A DNA stretch of 6,806 nucleotides. It comes from Anaerolineae bacterium. Lineage in GTDB: Bacteria; Chloroflexota; Anaerolineae; JAFGEY01. The translations under genes were made by a program, and so were the position numbers. The stretch covers positions 1 to 6,806 of the forward strand of contig JAFGJF010000607.1 of NCBI GenBank assembly GCA_016929205.1. The letters run 5' to 3'. Position 1 is the first letter of the stretch. Every line of letters begins with the position of its first letter. Positions 1 through 5,335 of the stretch are shown here, piece after piece. Below the pieces are notes generated by a model. It saw only the letters and a program-made list of their open reading frames with translations, was not told the DNA's origin and did no database searches.

Positions 1-684
1 CCCAACAGCCTTGCGCCAGCGCCGTGCCTCGGTGATAAATGCTTTGCTGCCGCACAATACCGACCCGACCGGCGCAGCAAGTCCCTTGGATAGGCAAAAG
101 CCCACCGAATCCGCGTGACGTGTGAGTTCTGATACGGCAACGCCCAGCGCAACCGCCGCATTAAAGATACGAGCGCCATCGATGTGAACGCGCAAACCAT
201 TCTCGTGTGCAAAATCACACAAGCGGTCGGTGTATTCGACCGTAAGCGACATACCATTGCAGCGATTGTGTGTGTTTTCCAGACAGACCAACCTTGTCCG
301 CGCAAAATGCACGTTATCCGCGCGAATGGCGGCTTTTACATCCTTTATGGCAAGCGTGCCATCTGGTTGGTTGGCAACGGCATAATGGTGGATGCCACCC
401 AAAGAGGCCGAACCACCCTGTTCGTTGAGAAAAATGTGTGACTGGTTGCCCATAATGATCTCGTCACCCCGGCCACAATGCGCGAGCAACGCCACCAGGT
501 TCGACATTGTACCGCTGACGACAAACAGCCCGGCCTCGTGGCCCAATCGTTCGGCCGCCATTGCCTCCAGCCGGTTGACCGTCGGATCTTCGCCAAAGAC
601 ATCGTCCCCGACCTCGGCTCGAGCCATCGCCTGGCGCATAGCCTGTGTCGGCAAGGTCACTGTATCGCTGCGTAAATCAATCAT
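1..684 (-). CDS. ltaE: Low-specificity L-threonine aldolase, C-terminus cut by window edge
   Basis: PLP-dependent enzyme of fold type I that cleaves L-threonine or L-allo-threonine to glycine and acetaldehyde in the cytoplasm. The 228 visible residues have no stop and are the N-terminal two thirds of a family usually about 340 residues long. The start MIDLRSDTVTLPT is the classic family N-terminus. Also visible are SGTMSN (57-62), NQSHI with the PLP-stacking His83, LENTHN (135-140), HIDGAR with Asp169 and Arg172, and CLSKGL with the PLP lysine Lys200. The ATG at 684 is preceded by GGAGGGG at 690-696, 5 nt away. It begins 19 nt after the nitrilase-like gene and is probably translated from the same mRNA. 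The usual two glycines after ENTHN read CNG here. The identification is secure; the far C-terminus is unseen. Confidence 0.95.
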   Translation of the reverse strand, partial: MIDLRSDTVTLPTQAMRQAMARAEVGDDVFGEDPTVNRLEAMAAERLGHEAGLFVVSGTMSNLVALLAHCGRGDEIIMGNQSHIFLNEQGGSASLGGIHHYAVANQPDGTLAIKDVKAAIRADNVHFARTRLVCLENTHNRCNGMSLTVEYTDRLCDFAHENGLRVHIDGARIFNAAVALGVAVSELTRHADSVGFCLSKGLAAPVGSVLCGSKAFITEARRWRKAVG

Positions 685-703
685 AAATTCCCCTCCACGC
701 AGT

Positions 704-1516
704 TCAGTACTTTTTCACCACAGCGCGATACGATTGCGGCTGACGGCACTGGAAGAATTGGAATTCTTCTCGATACCGTTTGACCTCGTCGAGATCGACA
801 CGGGCCACGATGTAGCCTTCTTCGGCGGTGTCCAGCACACCATATATATGCCCGCGCGGACCAACAACCATACTATCACCGAAAAAGGTATAGCTATATT
901 CTTCGCCCACCCGGTTAGCGGCAGCGACATATACTGCATTTTCGTACGCGCGCGACAGCACATACGTTCGCCACTCATCCGCGTTGGGGCTCTCCCAATT
1001 GGCGCTCACGCACAATATCTCGGCGCCGTCGAGTGACAGGCCCCGCGCTACCTCGGGAAAGGCCAGATCCCAGCCCAGCATCACGCCCACGTTGCCAAAC
1101 TCGGTCTCCCAAACTTGATAGCGGAACCCAGGTCGAAACGCCAGTCGCTCTTCACCACGTAAATGCGTTTTGTTGTACTGCCCAATCACTTCGCCATCGG
1201 GTCCGACCAAAACAGCAGCATTGTACAAAATGCTCTCGACCCGCTCTTTGGCAACCATGCCAAATAGAACGTGCGTGCCGTAATCGCTGGCTCGTTGAGC
1301 GATCAGGTTTACTGCGGGCCCTGGCACGCGCTCGGCCAGGTCGACAAACTGGACGCCGCACTCGTATCCCGTCGTCACCAGCTCGGGGAAAACAACCAGG
1401 TCAACACGTTGCTCAGTGCAGATTTTATCCAGCCATTCGGTCATATGTATCAGATTGTTTTCACTCTCGCCCAACCTGGGATGCATTTGAACCGTCGCTA
1501 TTGTCACTTCGCGCAT
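704..1516 (-). CDS. Nitrilase/carbon-nitrogen hydrolase family protein lacking the catalytic Cys
   Basis: A 270-residue protein of the nitrilase superfamily, which normally hydrolyses amides or nitriles through a Glu-Lys-Cys triad; the usual length is 260-300. Visible are the N-terminal strand REVTIATVQMHP, FPE with Glu45, YNKTHL with Lys116, a second conserved acidic patch (GEE, 121-123), GWDLAFPE (148-155) and the late DSMVVGP (214-220). The nucleophile elbow normally reads C-W/Y-D; here it is G148-W-D, encoded by GGC at 1073-1075, so the cysteine nucleophile is missing. Ordinary hydrolysis is therefore doubtful; a binding role, a recent loss or a base error are all possible. ATG at 1516 was chosen because AAAGGAG (1524-1530) lies 7 nt upstream. 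A TTG at 1537 would put that site inside the gene. It is the first gene of an operon with threonine aldolase. The substrate cannot be told. Confidence 0.88.
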   Translation of the reverse strand: MREVTIATVQMHPRLGESENNLIHMTEWLDKICTEQRVDLVVFPELVTTGYECGVQFVDLAERVPGPAVNLIAQRASDYGTHVLFGMVAKERVESILYNAAVLVGPDGEVIGQYNKTHLRGEERLAFRPGFRYQVWETEFGNVGVMLGWDLAFPEVARGLSLDGAEILCVSANWESPNADEWRTYVLSRAYENAVYVAAANRVGEEYSYTFFGDSMVVGPRGHIYGVLDTAEEGYIVARVDLDEVKRYREEFQFFQCRQPQSYRAVVKKY

Positions 1517-1523
1517 TGCGAAT

Positions 1524-1530
1524 CTCCTTT
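1524..1530 (-). promoter_or_regulatory. Ribosome binding site fixing the nitrilase-like start
   Basis: On the minus strand this reads AAAGGAG, 7 nt before the ATG at 1516. It favours that start over the in-frame TTG at 1537, which would encode seven extra residues across the site itself. Confidence 0.8.
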
Positions 1531-1562
1531 CAAACAATCGTTATGCAACACACCAAAATAAT

Positions 1563-1591
1563 AGTATACAGCCATTCAACATTCGCGTCAA
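1563..1591 (-). promoter_or_regulatory. Sigma-70 promoter for the nitrilase-ltaE operon
   Basis: On the minus strand the -35 TTGACG (1586-1591) and the -10 TATACT (1563-1568) are separated by 17 nt. Both are one base from consensus. Transcription should start near 1556, giving a leader of about 40 nt before the ATG at 1516. It lies back to back with the rightward promoter at 1636-1664. Confidence 0.75.
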
Positions 1592-1635
1592 AAGAAAAAA
1601 ATATTGTCCGTTGCCGGGCCGTTTTACCGTGCGTG

Positions 1636-1664
1636 TTGACAATTCAAACATGGTGTGCTATGTT
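1636..1664 (+). promoter_or_regulatory. Sigma-70 promoter for the coiled-coil/darA operon
   Basis: A perfect -35 TTGACA (1636-1641) is followed after 17 nt by the -10 TATGTT (1659-1664), with an extended -10 TGC just before it. Transcription should start near 1671, inside the inverted repeat at 1668-1699. The leader is about 80 nt. Confidence 0.8.
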
Positions 1665-1667
1665 TAG

Positions 1668-1699
1668 TGAAATGCATCGACAAACCTCTTGGCATTTCA
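1668..1699 (+). promoter_or_regulatory. Inverted repeat at the transcription start: operator or leader stem-loop
   Basis: TGAAATGC (1668-1675) and GCATTTCA (1692-1699) are perfect 8-base complements separated by 16 nt. Allowing one bulged A at 1700, the pairing extends two more bases (AG at 1666-1667 with CT at 1701-1702). The left arm covers the predicted start site of the promoter at 1636-1664. This position suits a dimeric repressor, with arm centres 24 nt apart, or a hairpin near the 5' end of the mRNA. No T-run follows, so it is not a terminator. The function is inferred from position only. Confidence 0.45.
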
Positions 1700-1749
1700 A
1701 CTGAGAAAAAAGGGCGAAAACACAAGATCACAAAAGGAGCGAAAAAGCA

Positions 1750-2217
1750 ATGAGCACAGGATCAAAATCCATTCAGGCACAAATCCAAGAGCTAGAACAA
1801 CGGCTAAAAGAGGCCCAGGCACGCATCCCGGAGCACGATCCTCCCCCCACACTGCTGATGGACATTGACGAAATGGAAGAACAACTGGAGTCGCTGCGTG
1901 CTTTGCAGAAGCCCAAGATGCTTGCGGAGCAGATACGGGCGCTGGAGCTAGAGATCGCAGATGCCCAGGCACGCATCCCCGAGCATGATCCGCCTCCCAC
2001 TTTGTTGATAGAGATCGACGAATTGGAAGAAAAGCTGGAATCACTGCGCGCGTTACAAGCATCCGAGCCGCTTTCGCAGCAGATTCAGGCCGTCAAGCAA
2101 AAGCTCCAGGATGCGTTGGCGCGTGTGCCCAAGCATTCAGCGCCGGCCTCGCTGATGGTCGAAATTGAAGAACTGGAAGAAAAACTGGAACGCCTCAAAA
2201 AACAAGAAAACGCTTGA
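1750..2217 (+). CDS. Coiled-coil protein of three 50-residue repeats, function unknown
   Basis: A 155-residue, highly charged protein that I do not recognise as a named family. It consists of three copies of a 50-residue unit. Each unit has a helix rich in I/L and E/K/Q, a proline-containing break, and a second acidic helix. The breaks are ARIPEHDPPPTLL at 24-36 and 74-86 and ARVPKHSAPASLM at 124-136, each followed by an (I/E)-E/D-E-(L/M)-EE helix. Units 1 and 2 are nearly identical at the protein level; unit 3 is more diverged. Three helical hairpins or a segmented coiled coil are likely. There is no signal peptide or membrane segment, so it is probably cytoplasmic. AAGGAG (1734-1739) lies 10 nt before the ATG. 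The c-di-AMP receptor starts 13 nt downstream with its ribosome site overlapping this gene's end, so the two are probably co-expressed. A scaffold or partner role is only inference. Confidence 0.85.
   Translation: MSTGSKSIQAQIQELEQRLKEAQARIPEHDPPPTLLMDIDEMEEQLESLRALQKPKMLAEQIRALELEIADAQARIPEHDPPPTLLIEIDELEEKLESLRALQASEPLSQQIQAVKQKLQDALARVPKHSAPASLMVEIEELEEKLERLKKQENA
1771..2217 (+). repeat. In-gene tandem repeat, 150-bp period, three units
   Basis: Units begin near 1771, 1921 and 2071. A 17-base exact match (GCCCAGGCACGCATCCC) recurs at 1813-1829 and 1963-1979, exactly 150 bases apart. Beyond it units 1 and 2 differ mostly at third codon positions, and unit 3 is less similar. The duplication therefore looks old and preserved at the protein level. 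Confidence 0.85.
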
Positions 2218-2218
2218 C

Positions 2219-2224
2219 AGGAGG
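2219..2224 (+). promoter_or_regulatory. Strong ribosome binding site for darA
   Basis: AGGAGG sits 6 nt before the GTG at 2231 and directly after the preceding stop codon (2215-2217). This sets the GTG start, and translational coupling with the upstream gene is likely. Confidence 0.85.
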
Positions 2225-2230
2225 TGGCTT

Positions 2231-2560
2231 GTGAAACTCTTGATCTGTGTCGTCAATCGTGACGACCTGTATCCCCTGAACGATACGCTGGTTCATGCCG
2301 GCTATGACGCGACGATGATCAGCACAACAGGTGGATTTCTGCGCGAAGGAAACGCGACACTCTTGATCGGCATCCAGGATGAATCTGTGGCAAATGTGCT
2401 CGAGATCATTCGGAACAACTGCCGCACACGTACCAAGCTTGTCACCCCCTTGCCGCCAGATGTGGAATACGGGGAGGCGTTGATGCTAGAGCCAATCGAG
2501 GTGCAGGTCGGCGGCGCAACCATCTTTATCGTGAATGTGGAACGCTTTGTCAAGTTCTGA
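2231..2560 (+). CDS. darA: Cyclic-di-AMP receptor, DarA/PstA family (PII-like)
   Basis: A 109-residue protein of the DarA/PstA family (PF06153, formerly DUF970), a trimeric PII-like cytoplasmic receptor for cyclic-di-AMP found in Firmicutes and other bacteria. The length matches the Bacillus protein. Diagnostic features are the N-terminal strand MKLLICVVNRDD, the segment TTGGFLREGNATLLIG (32-47) and the C-terminal VGGATIFIVNVERFVKF (93-109). The GTG at 2231 is chosen because AGGAGG precedes it by 6 nt and family proteins begin MKL. Longer readings from the upstream gene's end are not credible. It is the second gene of an operon with the triple-repeat coiled-coil protein and is followed by a probable terminator. 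The output of such receptors is generally poorly known, and the neighbour is a candidate partner. Family assignment is firm; c-di-AMP binding by this protein is inferred from the family. Confidence 0.93.
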   Translation: MKLLICVVNRDDLYPLNDTLVHAGYDATMISTTGGFLREGNATLLIGIQDESVANVLEIIRNNCRTRTKLVTPLPPDVEYGEALMLEPIEVQVGGATIFIVNVERFVKF

Positions 2561-2583
2561 TTCAGGAATGACAAAAATCTCAC

Positions 2584-2623
2584 GGTACAAGTATCTTTGC
2601 AACTAGTTTGTCACCTTTTTTTT
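2584..2623 (+). terminator. Probable intrinsic terminator after darA
   Basis: GGTACAA (2584-2590) can pair with TTGTCACC (2608-2615) leaving one bulged C, with a 17-nt loop, and is directly followed by eight Ts (2616-2623). The stem is weak, but the T-run and the position 24 nt after the darA stop support it. A longer-loop alternative pairs TGACAAA (2569-2575) with TTTGTCA (2607-2613). Confidence 0.5.
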
Positions 2624-2643
2624 ACTGCTTTTGCACAGATGAG

Positions 2644-2652
2644 TGCTATACT
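2644..2652 (+). promoter_or_regulatory. Extended -10 promoter for the LysW-like gene
   Basis: TGC followed by TATACT (2647-2652) forms a good extended -10 element. No convincing -35 lies 17 nt upstream (ACTGCT at 2624-2629). Transcription would begin near 2659, just after the preceding T-run, with a leader of about 74 nt. Confidence 0.5.
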
Positions 2653-2732
2653 AGTTTCAAGATGTTATCTATGGGAAACAGAACCATATGTAGTATATCG
2701 ATGTGCCATCATCAGGAAAGAGAGTAACAGAC

Positions 2733-2942
2733 ATGCCCAATGACATCAGGGCAAAGATACCCATCGCACATTGTCCAGATTGTAGAGAGCGGATCCGTCT
2801 GGGCGGTAGACTGTACATCGGTAAAACCATCACTTGCTCCAACTGCGATGCTGAACTCGAGATCATTGAGACAGACCCGCTGGAACTCGACTGGGCTTAT
2901 GATGGCGAGGACGAGGACGACGAGTACGACGACGAGTGGTAA
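2733..2942 (+). CDS. LysW-like zinc-ribbon protein with acidic C-terminal tail
   Basis: A 69-residue protein resembling LysW, the small amino-group carrier used in lysine/arginine synthesis by the alpha-aminoadipate route. Four cysteines in two CxxC pairs (C14-P-D-C17, C35-S-N-C38) form a zinc ribbon. The stretch CDAELEIIETDPLELDW is very LysW-like. Genuine LysW is about 54 residues and ends in EDWGE, whose final glutamate carries the substrate. This one has a longer tail of Asp/Glu (58-68) and ends in W69, so carrier function is uncertain. No lysine-pathway partner (LysX, LysZ, LysY) is visible. ATG at 2733 is preferred, with a loose AGGAAAGAGAG (2714-2724) upstream. An in-frame GTG at 2703 would add 10 residues unlike the family. 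It stands alone between its own promoter and a strong terminator. A zinc-binding or protein-interaction role is the alternative. Confidence 0.85.
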   Translation: MPNDIRAKIPIAHCPDCRERIRLGGRLYIGKTITCSNCDAELEIIETDPLELDWAYDGEDEDDEYDDEW

Positions 2943-3032
2943 GTGCTTTTAGCATCATGATCTAGACAACCTTGACAGCTATCCTGGCGTAGAACCAACC
3001 TAACGCCTGATCCAGGCATACTGTATTTTTCC

Positions 3033-3070
3033 GACGAGTCCGGCACAACGACGTGCGGGACTCGTCTTTT
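3033..3070 (+). terminator. Intrinsic terminator after the LysW-like gene
   Basis: GACGAGTCC (3033-3041) pairs perfectly with GGACTCGTC (3058-3066). After one G-G mismatch, GCAC (3043-3046) pairs with GTGC (3053-3056), around a 6-nt loop. TTTT (3067-3070) follows. It is a strong GC-rich hairpin, placed 90 nt after the stop at 2942. Confidence 0.88.
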
Positions 3071-3096
3071 GATTCCACGGAACAACGATCACAACT

Positions 3097-3125
3097 TTGA
3101 CAATCGTTTTTTTTTGTGCTATCCT
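3097..3125 (+). promoter_or_regulatory. Sigma-70 promoter for the response-regulator gene
   Basis: A perfect -35 TTGACA (3097-3102), a 17-nt spacer containing nine Ts (3107-3115), an extended TGC, and the -10 TATCCT (3120-3125). Transcription should start near 3132, with a leader of about 35 nt. Confidence 0.75.
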
Positions 3126-3155
3126 TTTCATAGCATATGGCAACTCTATAAACAT

Positions 3156-3160
3156 GGAGG
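3156..3160 (+). promoter_or_regulatory. Ribosome binding site deciding the regulator start
   Basis: GGAGG directly abuts an in-frame TTG at 3161, which is too close to serve as the start. The GTG at 3167 is 6 nt away, the usual distance, and is therefore preferred. Confidence 0.75.
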
Positions 3161-3166
3161 TTGAGA

Positions 3167-3850
3167 GTGTACGCGCTATTGATCGCTCAAGATGCTGATG
3201 AAAAGGCTGTGCTGTCAATCGTGCTGCAGCGAGCTGGTCTGGCCGTAACCTCGGCCGGTAACCTGGAACGCGCAATGCAGACCTGGCCGGAGCGCCCGGC
3301 CGATCTCGTGTTTTTGGCTCTTCGAGAAAGCGATCCACTTGAAGATATCTGCCGGGTTCGCGGTGAAACCACAGTGCCCGTCATTATGTTGATTAGCCGG
3401 ATCGAAGAAGATATCCATTATTGTCTCTTGGAATCTGGGGCAGATCTCGTTGTCGCGCGACCGTTCGGAGCACGGCTGCTCATTGCCCAGGTACGGGCAC
3501 TTTTGCGCCGGGCGGGCAGCGTCCCACTGTTTAGTCTGCCCACGCTGACTATTGCCGGGTTGGCCCTCGACCCGTCGAGTCGTACCGTGCAAATCATCGG
3601 CCAATCACAAAAACGATTGACCCACCTCGAGTTCAGGCTGCTCTACACCCTGATGATCCACGGTGGACAGATTCTCCCGATCGAAACCATTGTCGAGCAG
3701 GTTTGGGGGTACAACGGGCGAGGGGACAAAGAACTCGTACGCGGGCTGGTCCGTCGCTTGCGAACCAAAGTCGAGCGCGATGCGCGCCATCCTCGCTATA
3801 TCCTGACCGCCCCTGGGGTTGGCTATTCCTTTACCTCTGGCCAAGAGTGA
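3167..3850 (+). CDS. OmpR-family response regulator with degenerate receiver domain
   Basis: A 227-residue cytoplasmic transcription regulator with a receiver domain (about 2-117) and an OmpR/PhoB winged-helix DNA-binding domain (about 125-224). The latter is intact: LTHLEFRLLYTLM, IVEQVWGY, VRRLRTKVE and YILTAPGVGYSF. The receiver keeps the fold (ADLVFLAL, VPVIMLISR, GADLVVARPF, VRALLRR) but has lost its chemistry. The phospho-acceptor Asp is Ala51, the first residue of the acidic pair is Gln8 (only Asp9 remains), the switch Thr is Ile76 and the conserved Lys is Arg98. Phosphorylation by a histidine kinase therefore seems unlikely. The protein may act constitutively or sense something else. 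The GTG start is set by GGAGG 6 nt upstream. No kinase gene is adjacent; the next gene converges and encodes a PP2C-type phosphatase. Target genes are unknown. Confidence 0.9.
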   Translation: MYALLIAQDADEKAVLSIVLQRAGLAVTSAGNLERAMQTWPERPADLVFLALRESDPLEDICRVRGETTVPVIMLISRIEEDIHYCLLESGADLVVARPFGARLLIAQVRALLRRAGSVPLFSLPTLTIAGLALDPSSRTVQIIGQSQKRLTHLEFRLLYTLMIHGGQILPIETIVEQVWGYNGRGDKELVRGLVRRLRTKVERDARHPRYILTAPGVGYSFTSGQE

Positions 3851-3950
3851 CAAACCAAACGGATTGCTCGACATCGTCGCCAAACCATGGCGACCCCGTC
3901 CCGACAATGCCCTAGATGGCAGGATATTTGTGCTCTTGTTGGAGAACCAC
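3851..3950. other. Convergent intergenic gap with a small hairpin
   Basis: This 100-nt gap separates two genes that end facing each other. GTCGCC (3876-3881) and GGCGAC (3889-3894) form a 6-bp hairpin with a 7-nt loop. There is no T-run on either side, so it does not qualify as an ordinary intrinsic terminator, though it could impede transcription from both directions. Nothing else is recognisable. Confidence 0.3.
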
Positions 3951-5231
3951 TCACGACAACCTTGAGCGTTTTGCAACCACGATCGCAATGTCATCAAAAG
4001 AGGGCGCATCTCCGACAAATTCGTGGATGTCGCTTTCGAGTTCAGAGATCAACGCGACAGCAGACAGGTGCCGGTGCTCAAACAGAACCTGTTGTAATCG
4101 TTCCATCCCAAACTCTTGCCCGCACTCATTTGTTGCTTCGGTCACGCCATCTGTATAGAGCAGGATCAGGTCGCCTCGGTCGAGGTGCACTTGCTGCTGC
4201 GCATACGGTGTATCAGCCATCACTCCCAACGCCATTCCCGTCCGCGTCAGTTTGATCAATTGCTCTGCCTTCTCGCAGCACTTTTGATTAAAAAGCAGCG
4301 GTGGATTGTGCCCGCCATTAACATAGGTCACCCGGCCTATCTCTGGCTCGATCCGCGCATAGAACAGGGTTACAAACATCCCACTCTCGGAATCAGCACA
4401 GATCAGCCTGTTGGCGTGAGCGATATCGTCGGCCGAGCAAGATGTGTGCCCCAGGCTGGCACGAACGATGCTGCGGGTGAGGACCATAAACAGGGCCGCC
4501 GGCATCCCTTTATCACACACATCGGCGATCACCACGCCAAATTGCTCCCCATCGATAAAGTCATAATAATCACCTGCCACTTCCCGCGCCGGCTGCCAGC
4601 GTGCGGCGAATTCCCAACCGGGGATGCTGGGCGTTTCGTGAGGTAAAAAACTGGTTTGCAGTTCGCGCGCCATTTGCAGCTCGCGTTCCAGCCTGCCACG
4701 CTCAACCGCAACCTGGTACAATCGCGCATTTTCGATTGCGATCGCAGCACTGGAGGCAATCGAAACCAGCAAGTCGAGATCGGCCTGAGAAAAGATCCCG
4801 GCTTGGAGCCGGTTGTCCACGTAGACGACGCCAAGAATCTTGTCCTTGATTTTGAGCGGCACACACAAGATTGCGCGGAGCCCCAGGACCCGGACACTGC
4901 GTTGCAGTTTGAACCGGCCATCAATTTGGGCATTGCTCGTCAGGACGGGCAGGCCATCGTGCGCCACTTGCTCCACCACGCTGCGAGAGACCTGGAAACG
5001 GGGTTCATCGATCGTCTTGTGATCCATCCCCCGCGCCACGCGAAAGATCGGCTTGCCATCTACGTCGTGCAGCATCACAAAACCGCGCTCGGCGTGGATC
5101 ACGGCGATAACCTCATCCATCACCCGGTTCAGCACCGTGCCCAGGTCAAGCGAAGAGTTGAACGTCTGCGACAGGCGATAGAGCAACTCGAGGCGCTCAC
5201 CAGAAGGGGGAACGGATGTCGCGGTCGTCAT
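3951..5231 (-). CDS. GAF domain SpoIIE/RsbU-type serine/threonine phosphatase
   Basis: A 426-residue signalling protein with an N-terminal GAF sensor domain (about 15-170), a short helical linker (about 172-200, rich in E/R/L) and a C-terminal SpoIIE-type PP2C phosphatase domain (about 208-422). The metal-binding acidic residues are present: GDYYD (220-224), ADVCDKGMPAA (236-246), TDG (360-362) and FDDIA (412-416). Catalytic activity on phosphoserine/threonine is therefore expected. Such proteins typically dephosphorylate anti-sigma antagonists in partner-switching pathways, but no antagonist or anti-sigma gene is in view. There is no membrane segment, so it is cytoplasmic; the GAF ligand is unknown. 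ATG at 5231 is chosen because AAGGAG (5237-5242) lies 5 nt upstream; a GTG at 5237 overlaps that site. It converges on the regulator gene and diverges from the permease gene. Confidence 0.94.
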   Translation of the reverse strand: MTTATSVPPSGERLELLYRLSQTFNSSLDLGTVLNRVMDEVIAVIHAERGFVMLHDVDGKPIFRVARGMDHKTIDEPRFQVSRSVVEQVAHDGLPVLTSNAQIDGRFKLQRSVRVLGLRAILCVPLKIKDKILGVVYVDNRLQAGIFSQADLDLLVSIASSAAIAIENARLYQVAVERGRLERELQMARELQTSFLPHETPSIPGWEFAARWQPAREVAGDYYDFIDGEQFGVVIADVCDKGMPAALFMVLTRSIVRASLGHTSCSADDIAHANRLICADSESGMFVTLFYARIEPEIGRVTYVNGGHNPPLLFNQKCCEKAEQLIKLTRTGMALGVMADTPYAQQQVHLDRGDLILLYTDGVTEATNECGQEFGMERLQQVLFEHRHLSAVALISELESDIHEFVGDAPSFDDIAIVVAKRSRLS

Positions 5232-5236
5232 AAGCA

Positions 5237-5242
5237 CTCCTT
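5237..5242 (-). promoter_or_regulatory. Ribosome binding site of the GAF-phosphatase
   Basis: On the minus strand this is AAGGAG, 5 nt before the ATG at 5231. It overlaps the alternative GTG start at 5237 and so excludes it. Confidence 0.8.
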
Positions 5243-5285
5243 GTCGATCACACTGTGTTTGTTTGTCGATATTGTGGCATTTATC

Positions 5286-5294
5286 TGGTATAAT
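5286..5294 (+). promoter_or_regulatory. Extended -10 promoter for the permease gene
   Basis: TGG followed by a perfect TATAAT (5289-5294). The -35 is poor: TTGTCG at 5263-5268 would need a 20-nt spacer. Transcription would start near 5301, giving a leader of about 115 nt before the ATG at 5416. Confidence 0.55.
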
Positions 5295-5335
5295 GAATGG
5301 TGACGGGCACGATAGCGAGCGATTTTCTTGTTCCT

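Noticed and set aside
392..1036. Open frame of 214 codons on the plus strand
   Set aside because: It spans parts of the threonine aldolase and nitrilase-like genes in antisense, has no ribosome site and resembles no family. It is a shadow of codon bias.
1608..1630. CCGTT direct repeats 11 nt apart upstream of the leftward promoter
   Set aside because: Five-base matches at helical spacing are too short to claim an activator site without comparative data.
1033..1704. Open frame of 223 codons on the plus strand
   Set aside because: It is antisense to the nitrilase-like gene and runs across the divergent promoter region; its composition is not protein-like.
1697..2062. Open frame opposite the coiled-coil gene with an apparent repeat
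   Set aside because: Its repetition only mirrors the 150-bp repeat of the real gene, and it crosses that gene's ribosome site.
2904..2939. GA-rich low-complexity run as a DNA-level repeat
   Set aside because: It is explained by consecutive Asp and Glu codons in the acidic tail of the LysW-like protein.
3876..3894. Hairpin in the convergent gap as a bidirectional terminator
   Set aside because: The stem is only 6 bp and no T-run follows on either strand, so it was recorded as a hairpin only.
4656..5303. Open frame of 215 codons opposite the GAF-phosphatase
   Set aside because: It is fully antisense to a clear GAF/PP2C gene and runs through its start and promoter region. No family features are seen.
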